Assembly (NCBI RefSeq): GCF_001942495.1 | Contig: NZ_MKZS01000001.1 | Span: 5,147,281-5,211,280, forward strand | Source: Moorena bouillonii PNG | GTDB lineage: Bacteria; Cyanobacteriota; Cyanobacteriia; Cyanobacteriales; Coleofasciculaceae | Length of the DNA: 64,000 nucleotides | Direction: 5' to 3' | Shown: positions 38,684-47,383 of the stretch, piece after piece | Layout: each line of letters begins with the position of its first letter | Position numbering within the stretch: position 1 is the stretch's first letter | Translations under genes and position numbers: made by a program | Notes under the pieces: model-generated | Told to the model about the DNA's origin: nothing | Seen by the model: the letters and a program-made list of their open reading frames with translations, nothing else | The model's database searches: none

Positions 38684-40582
38684 ATGAAAAATTTCCCGTT
38701 TAAAGTAGTAGTATCCCTAGCTACTTTGCTCACGACAAGTATGGCTAGTGGTAATGCTCAAACTGTCGTTGCTCAGATGGATTTTGACCGCCGTAACGCC
38801 TCGACAGAGAAACTTGTGGCACAAGGGAGAATAATCAATGAGTTGTGGCAACAAGCCAGTCAGTTACGAGGAATTGGTAAGTATAGTGAAGAGATAACGA
38901 TACGGTCGCAGATTGTAAAACTTCAGCCAGACTCTTTCTTAGCTTGGTATTGGCGAGGGGATACGTTGAGTAGCTTGAGCAAGTACGAAGCCGCGATCGC
39001 TTCCTATGATCAAGCGATTAAAATTAAGCCCAATTACCTTTTAGCGTGGTTTGAGAAAGGCAAGGCAAACCATGAACTCAAACGATACGATGCGGTGATT
39101 ACTGCCTGGAAGCAAGCACTTTCAATTCAAGCCACATCAGAATTTGAACAGCAGTTGGTACAGACAATTATTCCTAAAAAAATTGCCAGTGTGCTGCTTT
39201 ATGATTTAAAACGGTATTCTGAGGCGATCGCATTCTACAACCAAGTACTGGAACTGGATGCCAAGGCTGCTTCAATTTGGATTGACCGAGGCACGGCTTT
39301 TTACAAACTTGGTCGATATGAAAAAGCAATCACGGATTTTGACAAGGCGATTCAACTTGATGCTCGAAACTCTCTGGCTTGGAAACAGCGAGGATTTGCC
39401 CTCTATCGCATCGGTCACTACGAACATGCGATCGCTTCCTTTAAAAAAGCAGCAAAATACGAGCCTGACGATGTGGAAGTAGCTGGATTACTGACAGTTT
39501 TACAAACTTCAGGAGAATCTCAAAGGGAGTTACAAACCTCACAGCAAAGACTCGTTGCGGTTCGCACTGAGATCAGCACGGCTGAAGAAAAACTCCTTCT
39601 CCTTAGCAGTGAAACCCAGGCAGCAACAGCACAGCTTGAATCTTCTCAAGCCCAAGTGCGTCAATCTCAGCAGCAGTTAGTGGCTCTCAGAGACAAAATT
39701 AAAACCGCACAGTCACAACTAGAATCTTCTCAAGCCCAAGTGCGTCAATCTCAGCAGCAGTTAGTCGCTTTCAGAGGCAAAATTAAAACCGCACAGTCAC
39801 AACTAGAATCCTCTCAAGTAAAAGTGCGTCAATCTCAGCAACAGTTAGTGGCTCTCAGAGGCGAAATTAAAACTACCCAAGAACGGTTTAAATCCTTCAA
39901 GGCAGAACGCCAAAGTTTAGACCAGAAACTAGTGGGTATGCGAGGGGAAATCAAAACTTCCCAAGAACGGCTAGAAGCCTCTCGCCGTGAACAACGAGGT
40001 TTAGACCAGAAACTAGTGGCTGTGGGAGGGGAAATCAAAACTTCCCAAGAACGGCTAGAAGCCTCTCGCCGTGAACAACGAGGTTTAGACCAGAAACTAG
40101 TGGCTGTGGGAGGGGAAATCAAAACTTCCCAAGAACGGCTAGAAGCCTCTCGCCGTGAACAACGAGGTTTAGACCAGAAACTAGTGGCTGTGGGAGGGGA
40201 AATCAAAACTTCCCAAGAACGGCTAGAAGCCTCTCGCCGTGAACAACGAGGTTTAGACCAGAAACTAGTGGCTGTGCGAGGGGAAATCAAAACCCTACAA
40301 CAACAACGAAACACTTTCCGCACTGAAGTACAGACATCACAAGAACGTTTCGTTGCTCTTCGAGGAGAAATACGCAGTTTGGAAGAGAAAATAAATGTAT
40401 CTCAGGGAAAATTACGTCAATTAAACGATAAAAAGCAAGTTGCAGCCGAGAATCTACGTGTTGCAGAAATTCAGTACTGTGGTTTACAAAAAAAGCTGAG
40501 TGAATTGGAGTTAGGAATAAGCGGAATCAGGGGGACACAACAGGCATCATACAAAGTGAAACGTTACCCTCTTGCCAATTAA
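38684..40582 (+). CDS. exported TPR protein with long heptad-repeat coiled coil
   Basis: A signal-like N-terminus (VVVSLATLLTTSMASGNAQTVVAQ) precedes TPR motifs at about 65-260 (for example WYWRGDTLSSLSKYEAAIASYDQAIKI-type and IWIDRGTAFYKLGRYEKAI-type units). Residues about 275-600 are a coiled coil made of 28-residue units (four heptads): early copies with QSQQQLVALRGKIKTAQSQL, later ones with QERLEASRREQRGLDQKLV. The DNA of the later copies is almost identical, showing recent expansion. Function unknown; TPR plus coiled coil suggests a scaffold. It separates the amidohydrolase from the glutamine-synthetase homologue and runs opposite to both. Confidence 0.8.
   Translation: MKNFPFKVVVSLATLLTTSMASGNAQTVVAQMDFDRRNASTEKLVAQGRIINELWQQASQLRGIGKYSEEITIRSQIVKLQPDSFLAWYWRGDTLSSLSKYEAAIASYDQAIKIKPNYLLAWFEKGKANHELKRYDAVITAWKQALSIQATSEFEQQLVQTIIPKKIASVLLYDLKRYSEAIAFYNQVLELDAKAASIWIDRGTAFYKLGRYEKAITDFDKAIQLDARNSLAWKQRGFALYRIGHYEHAIASFKKAAKYEPDDVEVAGLLTVLQTSGESQRELQTSQQRLVAVRTEISTAEEKLLLLSSETQAATAQLESSQAQVRQSQQQLVALRDKIKTAQSQLESSQAQVRQSQQQLVAFRGKIKTAQSQLESSQVKVRQSQQQLVALRGEIKTTQERFKSFKAERQSLDQKLVGMRGEIKTSQERLEASRREQRGLDQKLVAVGGEIKTSQERLEASRREQRGLDQKLVAVGGEIKTSQERLEASRREQRGLDQKLVAVGGEIKTSQERLEASRREQRGLDQKLVAVRGEIKTLQQQRNTFRTEVQTSQERFVALRGEIRSLEEKINVSQGKLRQLNDKKQVAAENLRVAEIQYCGLQKKLSELELGISGIRGTQQASYKVKRYPLAN
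39963..40298 (+). repeat. four tandem 84-bp repeats in the coiled-coil gene
   Basis: Copies start at 39963, 40047, 40131 and 40215, each with AAGAACGGCTAGAAGCCTCT near its start and almost no differences between copies. 84 bases encode 28 residues, exactly four heptads, so copy-number change keeps both frame and coiled-coil register. Confidence 0.95.
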
Positions 40583-40665
40583 AGATAGGGACGGTTGCGA
40601 TTAGATCAAGTGGGATTTTTTATCAGATCATATCCCCTTTTTAATTTAAAATAGAAACAACTATG

Positions 40666-40830
40666 CATAAGCATTCAGCTATCAGTTTAAAGCTTCTGCT
40701 AGCACCTCAAGTAGCTTGCGTGGCACAGGCTTTGGCCTTGGCCAAAAGGCCACGCGGGGCGCGTTTGGCCACGCTGTGCGAACGACGCGCTTGAAGTAGC
40801 GCATTAGCTGAGGGCTGAATGCTTACCAAT
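40666..40830. repeat. composite palindromic repeat between two genes
   Basis: GCATAAGCATTCAGC near 40665 and GCTGAATGCTTAC near 40812 form inverted ends. Inside are GCACCTCAAGTAGC, TTGGCCAAAAGGCCACGC and GCGCTTGAAGTAGCGC elements. The organisation matches the blocks near 36930-37215 and 58630-58770, so this is one composite family. Confidence 0.7.
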
Positions 40831-40840
40831 ATCAATACTA

Positions 40841-42175
40841 TCAATATCGCTCTAATAAAACCTCGACTTCCTCCTCCAACTCAAAATCTTTCATTGCCTC
40901 CCACTCGGCTTTCCTTACCGCTAGATAGGCTTGAGCCAATTCTACTCCTAAGGCATCCAACAGTAATTGATCAGCACTTAAGTTACCAATCGCTTCCCCT
41001 AAAGTAGTTGGCAATAACTCAATACCCCTCTCACTACGTTCTAATTCTGTCAAATGTCCTGGATCTACCACCACGGCTTCTCCCAATTCCAAACTGTTAC
41101 GAATTCCATCCAAGCCAGCCGCAATTACTGCTCCCAAGGCTAGATAAGGATTAGAAGAAGCATCAACAGTTTTAAGTTCAAAATTGCTTGGACTTCCACC
41201 GTCTGGGTTACTCGGTACCCTAACCGCAGCCTCTCGGTTATCGATTCCCCAACAACGGAACGCGCCACTCCAACAATGAGGGCGAATCCGTCGATAAGAA
41301 TTAGTACTGGGTGTGGTTAGTGCCATTAAAGCAGGTAAATGCTGTAAAATTCCAGCAATAAACTGACAGGCGACTTGGGAAAGTCCCCCATCCCCTTCTG
41401 GATTGAGTAACAGGTTTTTCCCATCCCGCCATAGGCTGAGGTGGAGGTGACAACCATTACCAGCTTGGTCAGCTAGGATTTTGGGCAGAAATGAGGCAAC
41501 CAGGTGATGTTGAAATGCGATCGCTTTTACTGTCTCCCGGAAGGCTATTTGTTGATCTGCCGCTGGTAGGGCTTGGGTGTATAGTATAGAAATTTCCTGT
41601 TGACCAGGACCAGATTCTGGGTAATACTGCTCTACAGGCATCCCTTGCTCCACCAAGGCTTCAGCAATGTGGTCAATCACCTGCTGATGTTGATCCATTG
41701 CCAGCGTCGAGGCAAATACGGTATTGTCTACCGGTAGAATCCCCTCAGGAGTTGGCTGCAGCAGGTAAAACTCATTTTCAAATGCAGCAACCACTTGTAA
41801 GCCCTCACTTTCCGCTTCTGCTACCATCCTTTTGAGGAAGTTTCGGGGACAACAGGGCCATGGGCTACCATTGTTGACCATATCCCCAAACACACGGGCA
41901 TGACCAGGAGCATAGGGTAAGGAGGTTAAGGTTTCCCAATCCGGTACTAAGCGGATTTCACCGATAGGTCCCAAGCCACTGCCTGGGACTGGGACATCAT
42001 ACATCACCGGTAGAGCTTGCTGGGCTGCTGAAATGCCCACACCGTGTTTGAGGTAGTCTGGTAAGGTTTTCCGGTGGACTGCTTTACCACGGATTATGTT
42101 AGCATTGTCGCACCAAAGGATACGCACAAATCGAATACCTAGTTGATCTATAGTTTTCAGGATTTTATTATTCAT
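40841..42175 (-). CDS. glutamine synthetase family protein (FluG-like C-domain type)
   Basis: An ATP-dependent ligase of the glutamine-synthetase fold. The N-terminal beta-grasp part has IRFVRILWCDNANIIRGKAVH. The catalytic part has AFENEFYLL, a Glu-rich metal site, GNGCHLHLSLWRDGKNL, and SYRRIRPHCWSGAFRCWGIDNREAAVRVP, where the ATP- and glutamate-site arginines fall. At 444 residues it is close to GS types that act on amines rather than ammonia. Together with the neighbouring broken amidohydrolase it recalls FluG-like two-domain proteins. The actual amine substrate cannot be inferred. Confidence 0.88.
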   Translation of the reverse strand: MNNKILKTIDQLGIRFVRILWCDNANIIRGKAVHRKTLPDYLKHGVGISAAQQALPVMYDVPVPGSGLGPIGEIRLVPDWETLTSLPYAPGHARVFGDMVNNGSPWPCCPRNFLKRMVAEAESEGLQVVAAFENEFYLLQPTPEGILPVDNTVFASTLAMDQHQQVIDHIAEALVEQGMPVEQYYPESGPGQQEISILYTQALPAADQQIAFRETVKAIAFQHHLVASFLPKILADQAGNGCHLHLSLWRDGKNLLLNPEGDGGLSQVACQFIAGILQHLPALMALTTPSTNSYRRIRPHCWSGAFRCWGIDNREAAVRVPSNPDGGSPSNFELKTVDASSNPYLALGAVIAAGLDGIRNSLELGEAVVVDPGHLTELERSERGIELLPTTLGEAIGNLSADQLLLDALGVELAQAYLAVRKAEWEAMKDFELEEEVEVLLERY

Positions 42176-42693
42176 TCACATACGCCTTTTTTGGAAATTC
42201 TTAGTTTTTGTGGTGTTTAACTAGTAGCAAATATCCTCTCCAAAATCTAGATTCAGTATATAATAATTAATGGTAAATTGTTACTATTGTTAATAGTTAA
42301 TGGTTACAGTAATTAAGCATAAATCGGGTTTCTTAATATAATTACTGGATTTCAGCCTTTGATTTATAACCAGTTTGACTCCGTGGGTGGAACGGGCATC
42401 TTGCCCGTTTTATTTCCAGACTGGCGCTCTCAACAGTGGCGAAAAGGTAGAAAATGAGGGCTCGCCCGTCTTCTGTGCGCACCCTACGCACTACTGATAA
42501 TGAGGTGCATTGATGACATAGCACTTTCTGACCCCTCATCCTACTAATACCACTATTACCCATCATCCCCCTATTCTTGACCTCCTCACTACCAAGATCA
42601 AGACTTATCGGTCAGGGATAAGGCTGAGATGGGAATCCTCAAACTGTTATCTTGGAATGTGTTAACTTGTCCATCCTGGAACGACTGAAGACT
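42176..42693. other. intergenic region between the GS homologue and RidA
   Basis: Divergent promoters must lie here. AT-rich sequence with TTAATAGTTAATGG-type runs occurs at 42240-42310, and GGAACGGGCATCTTGCCCGTT (42390-42410) can form a hairpin around GGGCATCTTGCCC. No gene is supported. Confidence 0.45.
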
Positions 42694-43083
42694 ATGACAC
42701 GAAACATTATCCGTACCCCCAATGCCCCAGCACCTGTAGGACCATACAATCAAGCGATCGCAGTCAGCGGTCAAATGATTTTTGTAGCTGGTCAAATTCC
42801 CCTTGACCCTAGCACCGGTGAGATTGTTGGTGCTAATGATGTCGCCAAGCAGACAGAACAGGTAATGGCTAATGTTGAAGCTATCTTAGTCGCTGCTGGA
42901 GCTAAAATCCCGGACATAGTCAAAACCACGGTATTTCTGGCAGATATGAATGATTTTGCGACAGTAAATCAGATCTATGCCAAATACTTTAACGAGGAAG
43001 ACGCTCCAGCTCGTGCCTGTGTTGAGGTTTCCCGACTACCTAAGGATGTTTTAGTCGAAATTGAATGCATTGCTGTGATCTAG
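42694..43083 (+). CDS. ridA: RidA family reactive-intermediate deaminase
   Basis: Hydrolyses reactive enamine/imine intermediates such as 2-aminoacrylate released by PLP enzymes. The 129 residues start [20 protein letters not shown], contain [20 protein letters not shown], and end with [24 protein letters not shown], which includes the active-site Arg. The ATG at 42694 is chosen over 42652 because homologues begin there. It is a single gene, on the strand opposite to the GS homologue. Confidence 0.95.
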   Translation: MTRNIIRTPNAPAPVGPYNQAIAVSGQMIFVAGQIPLDPSTGEIVGANDVAKQTEQVMANVEAILVAAGAKIPDIVKTTVFLADMNDFATVNQIYAKYFNEEDAPARACVEVSRLPKDVLVEIECIAVI

Positions 43084-43546
43084 TCTTGTGGAAGCTGCTA
43101 GGGTTTTAGCTGACTGCAAATAGCTAACTGATTACGAAGGAGCTGGGGGGGCGACAAGGGACCCAAAGTAATTGCCAGCTCTAAGTTTAAGGTCACTATG
43201 ATCCCAAACTTATGATCCCAAACTAGATATAGACAGTCATGAGCATATTTTCAATTACTGAAAACTCAATACCTGATTCTTTCATCCAAGTGGTCGAAAA
43301 ATCGGGTTTATTTATAAGTTTGGTAACTGACTTGAATAAATCCAGACCAGATAATGATTACAGGCGCACTTTCACCCACTCAGGTGCTGATATATAAAGA
43401 TTTTAGCAAGATTTTTTTTCATATTCCTTAAGTAGATAAAGATTCTAACAAAATTAATTCTGCTATAGATTAGTAGATCTAAATCAACTGTATTATGAAC
43501 TACGAAAATTATGATGAACTACGAAAATAATTTGTAGTCAACAGCA
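43084..43546. other. 463-base gap before the PEP-CTERM gene
   Basis: AT-rich, with no supported gene. TGATGAACTACGAAAATTATGATGAACTACGAAAATAA near 43495-43530 contains a direct duplication (GAACTACGAAAAT) immediately upstream of the PEP-CTERM gene. Confidence 0.4.
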
Positions 43547-44245
43547 ATGAAAACCTTATTAGCAACTGCCATAGGAACTGTATTACTGACAAGTACTGCC
43601 CAAGCCGCAACATTTGTAGATACCAGAGAAGCTTTAAACCCTAATGATTTCCTAGATTGGTCTGAAGTAGCTGAGGTTGTTGTAGCACCACCTTTTCCCA
43701 CCCTACCTAACTCATTTTCAGCTACTTCAGCGGTCGGTATTGATTTAAATGTCAGCATCCCTGCTGGAGAGTTTCTCCGTATTGATCAAACTCCTGTTTT
43801 CCCTGGTGCATTTGACGTAGGCGATGCGCTTCTGTTTACAGGCCTTGCTAATCCTGGTCCACTGACTATTACCTTTGATACTCCAGTCTTTGGTGTTGGG
43901 ACACAAATTCAATCCGCTCCTATAGAAATTGTTGACTACATAGCAACAATTGAAGCCTTTGATAGTTTCGGAAATAGTCTAGGAAGTTTTGAACGTCCAG
44001 GTGTCAGCCAGATGGTTGCTGGCAGCGGCGTGATCTTTACTGGCGTGTTTGATAGCAGTGGTGACATCAAAACCTTGGTGCTGAATGCCAAAGAAGAGGG
44101 CGTTGATGTACGTTTCGCGATTAATGAACTGAGTATCAGGTCTGTTCCTATCAGTGTTCCCGAACCTTCAGTGATATTGGGACTTTTAGTTATTGGTACC
44201 GGGAGTATCGTTTCCCGGCTCAGAGGCTTGCCAGAAAACAACTAA
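43547..44245 (+). CDS. PEP-CTERM sorting-signal protein
   Basis: An exported protein with a signal peptide (LLATAIGTVLLTSTAQAA). The body is beta-rich and low in Cys. The C-terminal sorting signal consists of VPEPS, a hydrophobic stretch (VILGLLVIGTGSIV) and RLRG. PEP-CTERM proteins are processed by an exosortase and often associate with exopolysaccharide. Glu-rich VREALNPNDFLDWSEV near the N-terminus is typical of a common cyanobacterial subgroup. No exosortase gene is in the window. Confidence 0.88.
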   Translation: MKTLLATAIGTVLLTSTAQAATFVDTREALNPNDFLDWSEVAEVVVAPPFPTLPNSFSATSAVGIDLNVSIPAGEFLRIDQTPVFPGAFDVGDALLFTGLANPGPLTITFDTPVFGVGTQIQSAPIEIVDYIATIEAFDSFGNSLGSFERPGVSQMVAGSGVIFTGVFDSSGDIKTLVLNAKEEGVDVRFAINELSIRSVPISVPEPSVILGLLVIGTGSIVSRLRGLPENN

Positions 44246-44284
44246 TATCGAATCCGGTTGAATACTTATAATTATTCGGTGTTC

Positions 44285-44329
44285 GTTACTTGTTACTTGC
44301 CAATTTTAAATTTTCAAGTAACAAGTAAC
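44285..44329. repeat. 45-bp palindrome, copy 1
   Basis: GTTACTTGTTACTTG is followed, after a 15-base loop (CCAATTTTAAATTTT), by its perfect inverse CAAGTAACAAGTAAC. A second copy, including the loop, lies inverted at 49596-49636. Confidence 0.85.
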
Positions 44330-44596
44330 ATGTAACCAGGGTAAACGCATCTAAATTTGTATCATAAGTTACAGCAAAAAGGGAAACAATAGTCTAAAAA
44401 ATCTAGAATCGACCGGTTTATTGTCAACAAGCCCGAAACATTGCTCAATTATTTGCGATGTTATCCTTGGTGGATTTGAGAGTACTCGAAATTATCGTTG
44501 CTTACGCAAATGCTCCTTTGATTTTTGTTCAAAGTCAGATGAGTTTTCGTGTAAGCAGCGGTCAGCGGTCAGCAATCAGCAGTCAGCTATCAGCTT

Positions 44597-44662
44597 GTAG
44601 GGTGGGCAAAAACAGTTTGATTGTTTTGAGTATTAATGATTATATTACTTTGCCCACCCTAC
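44597..44662. mobile_element. 66-bp palindromic mini-element, copy 1
   Basis: The ends are perfect 14-base inverted repeats (GTAGGGTGGGCAAA and TTTGCCCACCCTAC) around a 38-base core (AAACAGTTTGATTG at the left). Copies 2 and 3 follow at 44683 and 44888 and look identical. No coding capacity; MITE-like. Confidence 0.8.
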
Positions 44663-44682
44663 TTTAATTCGTCTGATCGCTT

Positions 44683-44748
44683 GTAGGGTGGGCAAAAACA
44701 GTTTGATTGTTTTGAGTATTAATGATTATATTACTTTGCCCACCCTAC
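44683..44748. mobile_element. 66-bp palindromic mini-element, copy 2
   Basis: Same sequence and orientation as copy 1, separated from it by 20 bases (TTTAATTCGTCTGATCGCTT). Confidence 0.8.
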
Positions 44749-44887
44749 TTTAATTGGTCTGTTCGCGTAGCGTGCGCGTAGCGCTTAAGCTGATAGCTGA
44801 TACTTGAGGTGCTGATACTTGAGGTGCTGATACTTGAGGTGCTGAATGCTGAATGCTGAATGCTTACGTTTTCGTAGCTATCAGCTT

Positions 44888-44953
44888 GTAGGGTGGGCAA
44901 AAACAGTTTGATTGTTTTGAGTATTAATGATTATATTACTTTGCCCACCCTAC
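44888..44953. mobile_element. 66-bp palindromic mini-element, copy 3
   Basis: Same sequence and orientation as copies 1 and 2. Between copies 2 and 3 are GATACTTGAGGTGCT and GCTGAAT repeats. The following stretch 44954-45419 has no supported gene; it ends in the leader of the Ycf48-like gene. Confidence 0.8.
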
Positions 44954-45419
44954 TTTAATTCGTCTGATACTTGAGGTGCTGAATGCTGAATGCTTACGTT
45001 TTCCTAGGGTAGCGCGCCGCTAGACCGATTCCTGTACCGATCGCCCTATGTGAACTTTTGTCAGTCAACCAGCAAAACAGTCTATAGACAAAAACGAGTC
45101 TTTTTGCTCATTTACTCATATGCCTCATGGGTAGCGATCGCTTGCTAATGACTTTCTGGATCATTAATTTTTTGGAAGTCCCTAGTCTTTATTACGGGAA
45201 TGATGAGTGAAAATGATTAAGAATAATTGTTTCTTTGTCTAAATAAATATTACATTTAAATAATCTCTTGTCATTGGTGTTGAGCTGAAGATGTAATCTT
45301 AAAAAGATTAGAGAATAAATCAACCCAATACAGTTGTCTTTTATGACAGACAAAAAGGTCATCAAAGATTGCGAAAAGCGTTTTAAAAACGGCAATGTTT
45401 GGACAGATAGGGGGTTAAC

Positions 45420-45620
45420 ATGAACTTGAGAGACAATGGCTATCGGTGGGTGGCTACACCAGCACCATTGGCCGGTCGTTATGACGATATTTTTTTCATC
45501 AATCCTAATGTTGGTTGGGCTGTTAACGGGAATGGACAAATCCTAAAAACCGAAGATGGCGGAGGTCACTGGAAGATCCAAGAACAGTTACAGGGGGTTT
45601 CCCAAAAGATTTGGGTTTAA
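45420..45620 (+). pseudogene. Ycf48-like protein, 5' fragment
   Basis: The first 64 or so residues of a beta-propeller protein with Ycf48/BNR-type repeats (IFFINPNVGWAVNGNGQILKTEDGGGHW). The frame ends at a TAA created by the inserted element that begins near 45612. Joining ATT at 45609-45611 to TTT at 46132 restores one frame into the 3' part (FRCIHMLDEQIGWVG). The translation start ATG at 45420 has GGGG-rich sequence ahead of it. There is no signal peptide, unlike the photosystem II assembly factor Ycf48. Confidence 0.8.
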
Positions 45621-46131
45621 AACCCCGTCCTTATAGGACGGCTTTCTATTAGGAACCTATAAAAAAAAAAGAGCAACTTTTATGGACACACACGAATATT
45701 TATCGTATAATCAAGATAGATACAGGCTGAAAAACCGTAGGCTGAGCCGGGAGAGAGACCCGTAACTTATCGACCTTAAAGTAGTAATGTCTAGAGGGAA
45801 GGGAAAGTCCTCTTTAAAAACCCAATCATCAATTAACAGTTGGTGTGTGAACCCAGAAGAATCACTATGGACGAGAAAACGGTACGGTGGGGCACACCGA
45901 AACCAAACGAAAGGAAGGGAAACGGACTTAATAAGGCACTTCCAATAAGTAGTTAAACGCTATCGCGAGAACTGCCCTCTGGGTCTGTCGTGAATTAACT
46001 AGGAATTTGGTCTTGACGGATTCTCGGTTAAGTATTGTCCCATTTTTGGCGGCGTCATAGATGGGAACTCGACGGTTTAAGGCGGCTCGTTGATCTAGGA
46101 ATCCCCGCGCCTTCAGGCCGGGGAGTGTCAA
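45612..46131 (+). mobile_element. non-autonomous IS200/IS605-type element, about 520 bp, no transposase gene
   Basis: The left end contains the hairpin CCGTCCT-TAT-AGGACGG (45625-45641). The right end contains CCCCG-C-GCC-TTCA-GGC-CGGGG (46103-46123) followed by AGTGTCAA, which resembles the right ends and omega-RNA 3' ends of IS605-family tnpB elements. No tnpA or tnpB open frame is present. A near-consensus promoter (45683-45711) would transcribe about 400 bases rich in paired segments through the right end. Removal restores the frame of the Ycf48-like gene. The exact borders are uncertain by a few bases. Confidence 0.65.
45683..45711 (+). promoter_or_regulatory. near-consensus sigma-70 promoter inside the element
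   Basis: TGGACA (45683-45688), a 17-base spacer and TATAAT (45706-45711). It points into a stretch without open frame (GGCTGAAAAACCGTAGGCTG onward), so its product would be a non-coding RNA of the element. Confidence 0.55.
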
Positions 46132-46146
46132 TTTCGCTGCATTCAT

Positions 46147-47379
46147 ATGCTCGACGAACAAATCGGTTGGGTTGGTTGCGTAACCCCAAGGAAACAACTC
46201 TACCACACCAGTGATGGCGGTAAAAACTGGGTTTTAGTAGAGAACTTGCCAGCCGATGCCCCCTCAGCCGTTTGCGGACTTTGGGTACTTGACCAAGAGA
46301 ACGTATTCGCATCAGGAACCAACTACCCCGAACGACCGGCACGCTTCTTCAAAACAAATGATGGGGGTCAAAGCTGGTTTGTTAGGGATATGGAAGATGT
46401 GGCTACCCTTTTGGTGGATATCTACTTCAAAGATGACCAGACAGGTTGGGTTGTCGGGGGTCGTTCGGTGCGGCCTAACCCCCGTCGTTCTGATGTTGTG
46501 CCTACAGTCCTGAAAACAACAGACGGTGGCAACACCTGGCAAGATATGCTCGGAGATATCAATGTTCCATTAGGGGAATGGGGCTGGAAAATCCAATTTT
46601 TAGATGACGATCCGGAATTTGGGGTAGTTGCCTGTGAGAATCTGAAGGCAGGGGCGATTTTAATCACTGAAGACGGGGGTAACTCCTGGCGACGACAGGA
46701 AATTCGCAACAGCAACGGTCAGATGATTAATGAGAACCTGGAAGGCATTGGTTTTTTGAATCGTCAGCTTGGTTGGGTTGGCGGTTGGGGAGATCAAGTT
46801 TTTGAGAGCGGTCGTACTAGCGAGACAACAGATGGCGGTTTCACCTGGAGCGACCTGACCCCCGATTGGCCAAAACCCGATCCGGGCTATTCTTGTCCCC
46901 CTAGTCCCAATATAGGTCAATATATCAACCGATTTCGCTTTGTTAGCGACGGGTCTGTCACTGTCGCTTACGCCTCCGGTAACACTGTTTATAAATACAC
47001 TAATCAAGAATTACACGAGCCAACAGAGAGGGAAGTAGCCGGTAACCGCTTGCTCGGGGCAACGGAACTTCACATCACTGCAGATCAGGTTCTGATTCCC
47101 CTCACCGTACCCGAGGGCGCAACAAACTTATCTGTGGTTCTCTATGATCGCTTTGCGGGAAAAGTACGGACGTTGCTAGAGGAACGGAATCCCGCAGAGG
47201 GCCCTCGCCCGATCTCCTGGGATTTACGAGATGACAGCGGGCAAAAGTTAGCCCCTGGACAGTTCATGGCGCGCGTCACCTGTGACAACGAATCAGAAAG
47301 TCGGCTGATTTTCCCAGAACGCACTGGAGATCGACTCGCCTTAACTGCTATGACTCCCCATGTACTGAGAGAGGACTAA
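46147..47379 (+). CDS. Ycf48-like beta-propeller protein, 3' part of the interrupted gene
   Basis: 410 residues with repeated blade motifs (QLYHTSDGGKNWVLVENLP, FFKTNDGGQSWF, VLKTTDGGNTWQDM, LITEDGGNSWRRQEI, TTDGGFTWSDL). A C-terminal FlgD-like Ig segment follows (LSVVLYDRFAGKVRTLLEERNPAEGPRPISWDLRDDSGQKLAPGQF). The first blade lies in the 5' fragment beyond the inserted element, so this part may be made only if the internal ATG is used. It ends 4 bases before the start of the ferritin-domain gene and is almost certainly cotranscribed with it. The role of such propellers here is unknown; they may be assembly or binding partners. Confidence 0.75.
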   Translation: MLDEQIGWVGCVTPRKQLYHTSDGGKNWVLVENLPADAPSAVCGLWVLDQENVFASGTNYPERPARFFKTNDGGQSWFVRDMEDVATLLVDIYFKDDQTGWVVGGRSVRPNPRRSDVVPTVLKTTDGGNTWQDMLGDINVPLGEWGWKIQFLDDDPEFGVVACENLKAGAILITEDGGNSWRRQEIRNSNGQMINENLEGIGFLNRQLGWVGGWGDQVFESGRTSETTDGGFTWSDLTPDWPKPDPGYSCPPSPNIGQYINRFRFVSDGSVTVAYASGNTVYKYTNQELHEPTEREVAGNRLLGATELHITADQVLIPLTVPEGATNLSVVLYDRFAGKVRTLLEERNPAEGPRPISWDLRDDSGQKLAPGQFMARVTCDNESESRLIFPERTGDRLALTAMTPHVLRED

Positions 47380-47383
47380 TGTG

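Noticed and set aside
39835..40323. Minus-strand frame of Arg/Ser-rich repeats
   Set aside because: Shadow of the coiled-coil repeats in the plus-strand TPR gene.
45720..45960. Group II intron inside the Ycf48-like gene
   Set aside because: No domain V hairpin or intron-encoded protein recognised; the end hairpins fit IS200/IS605 better.
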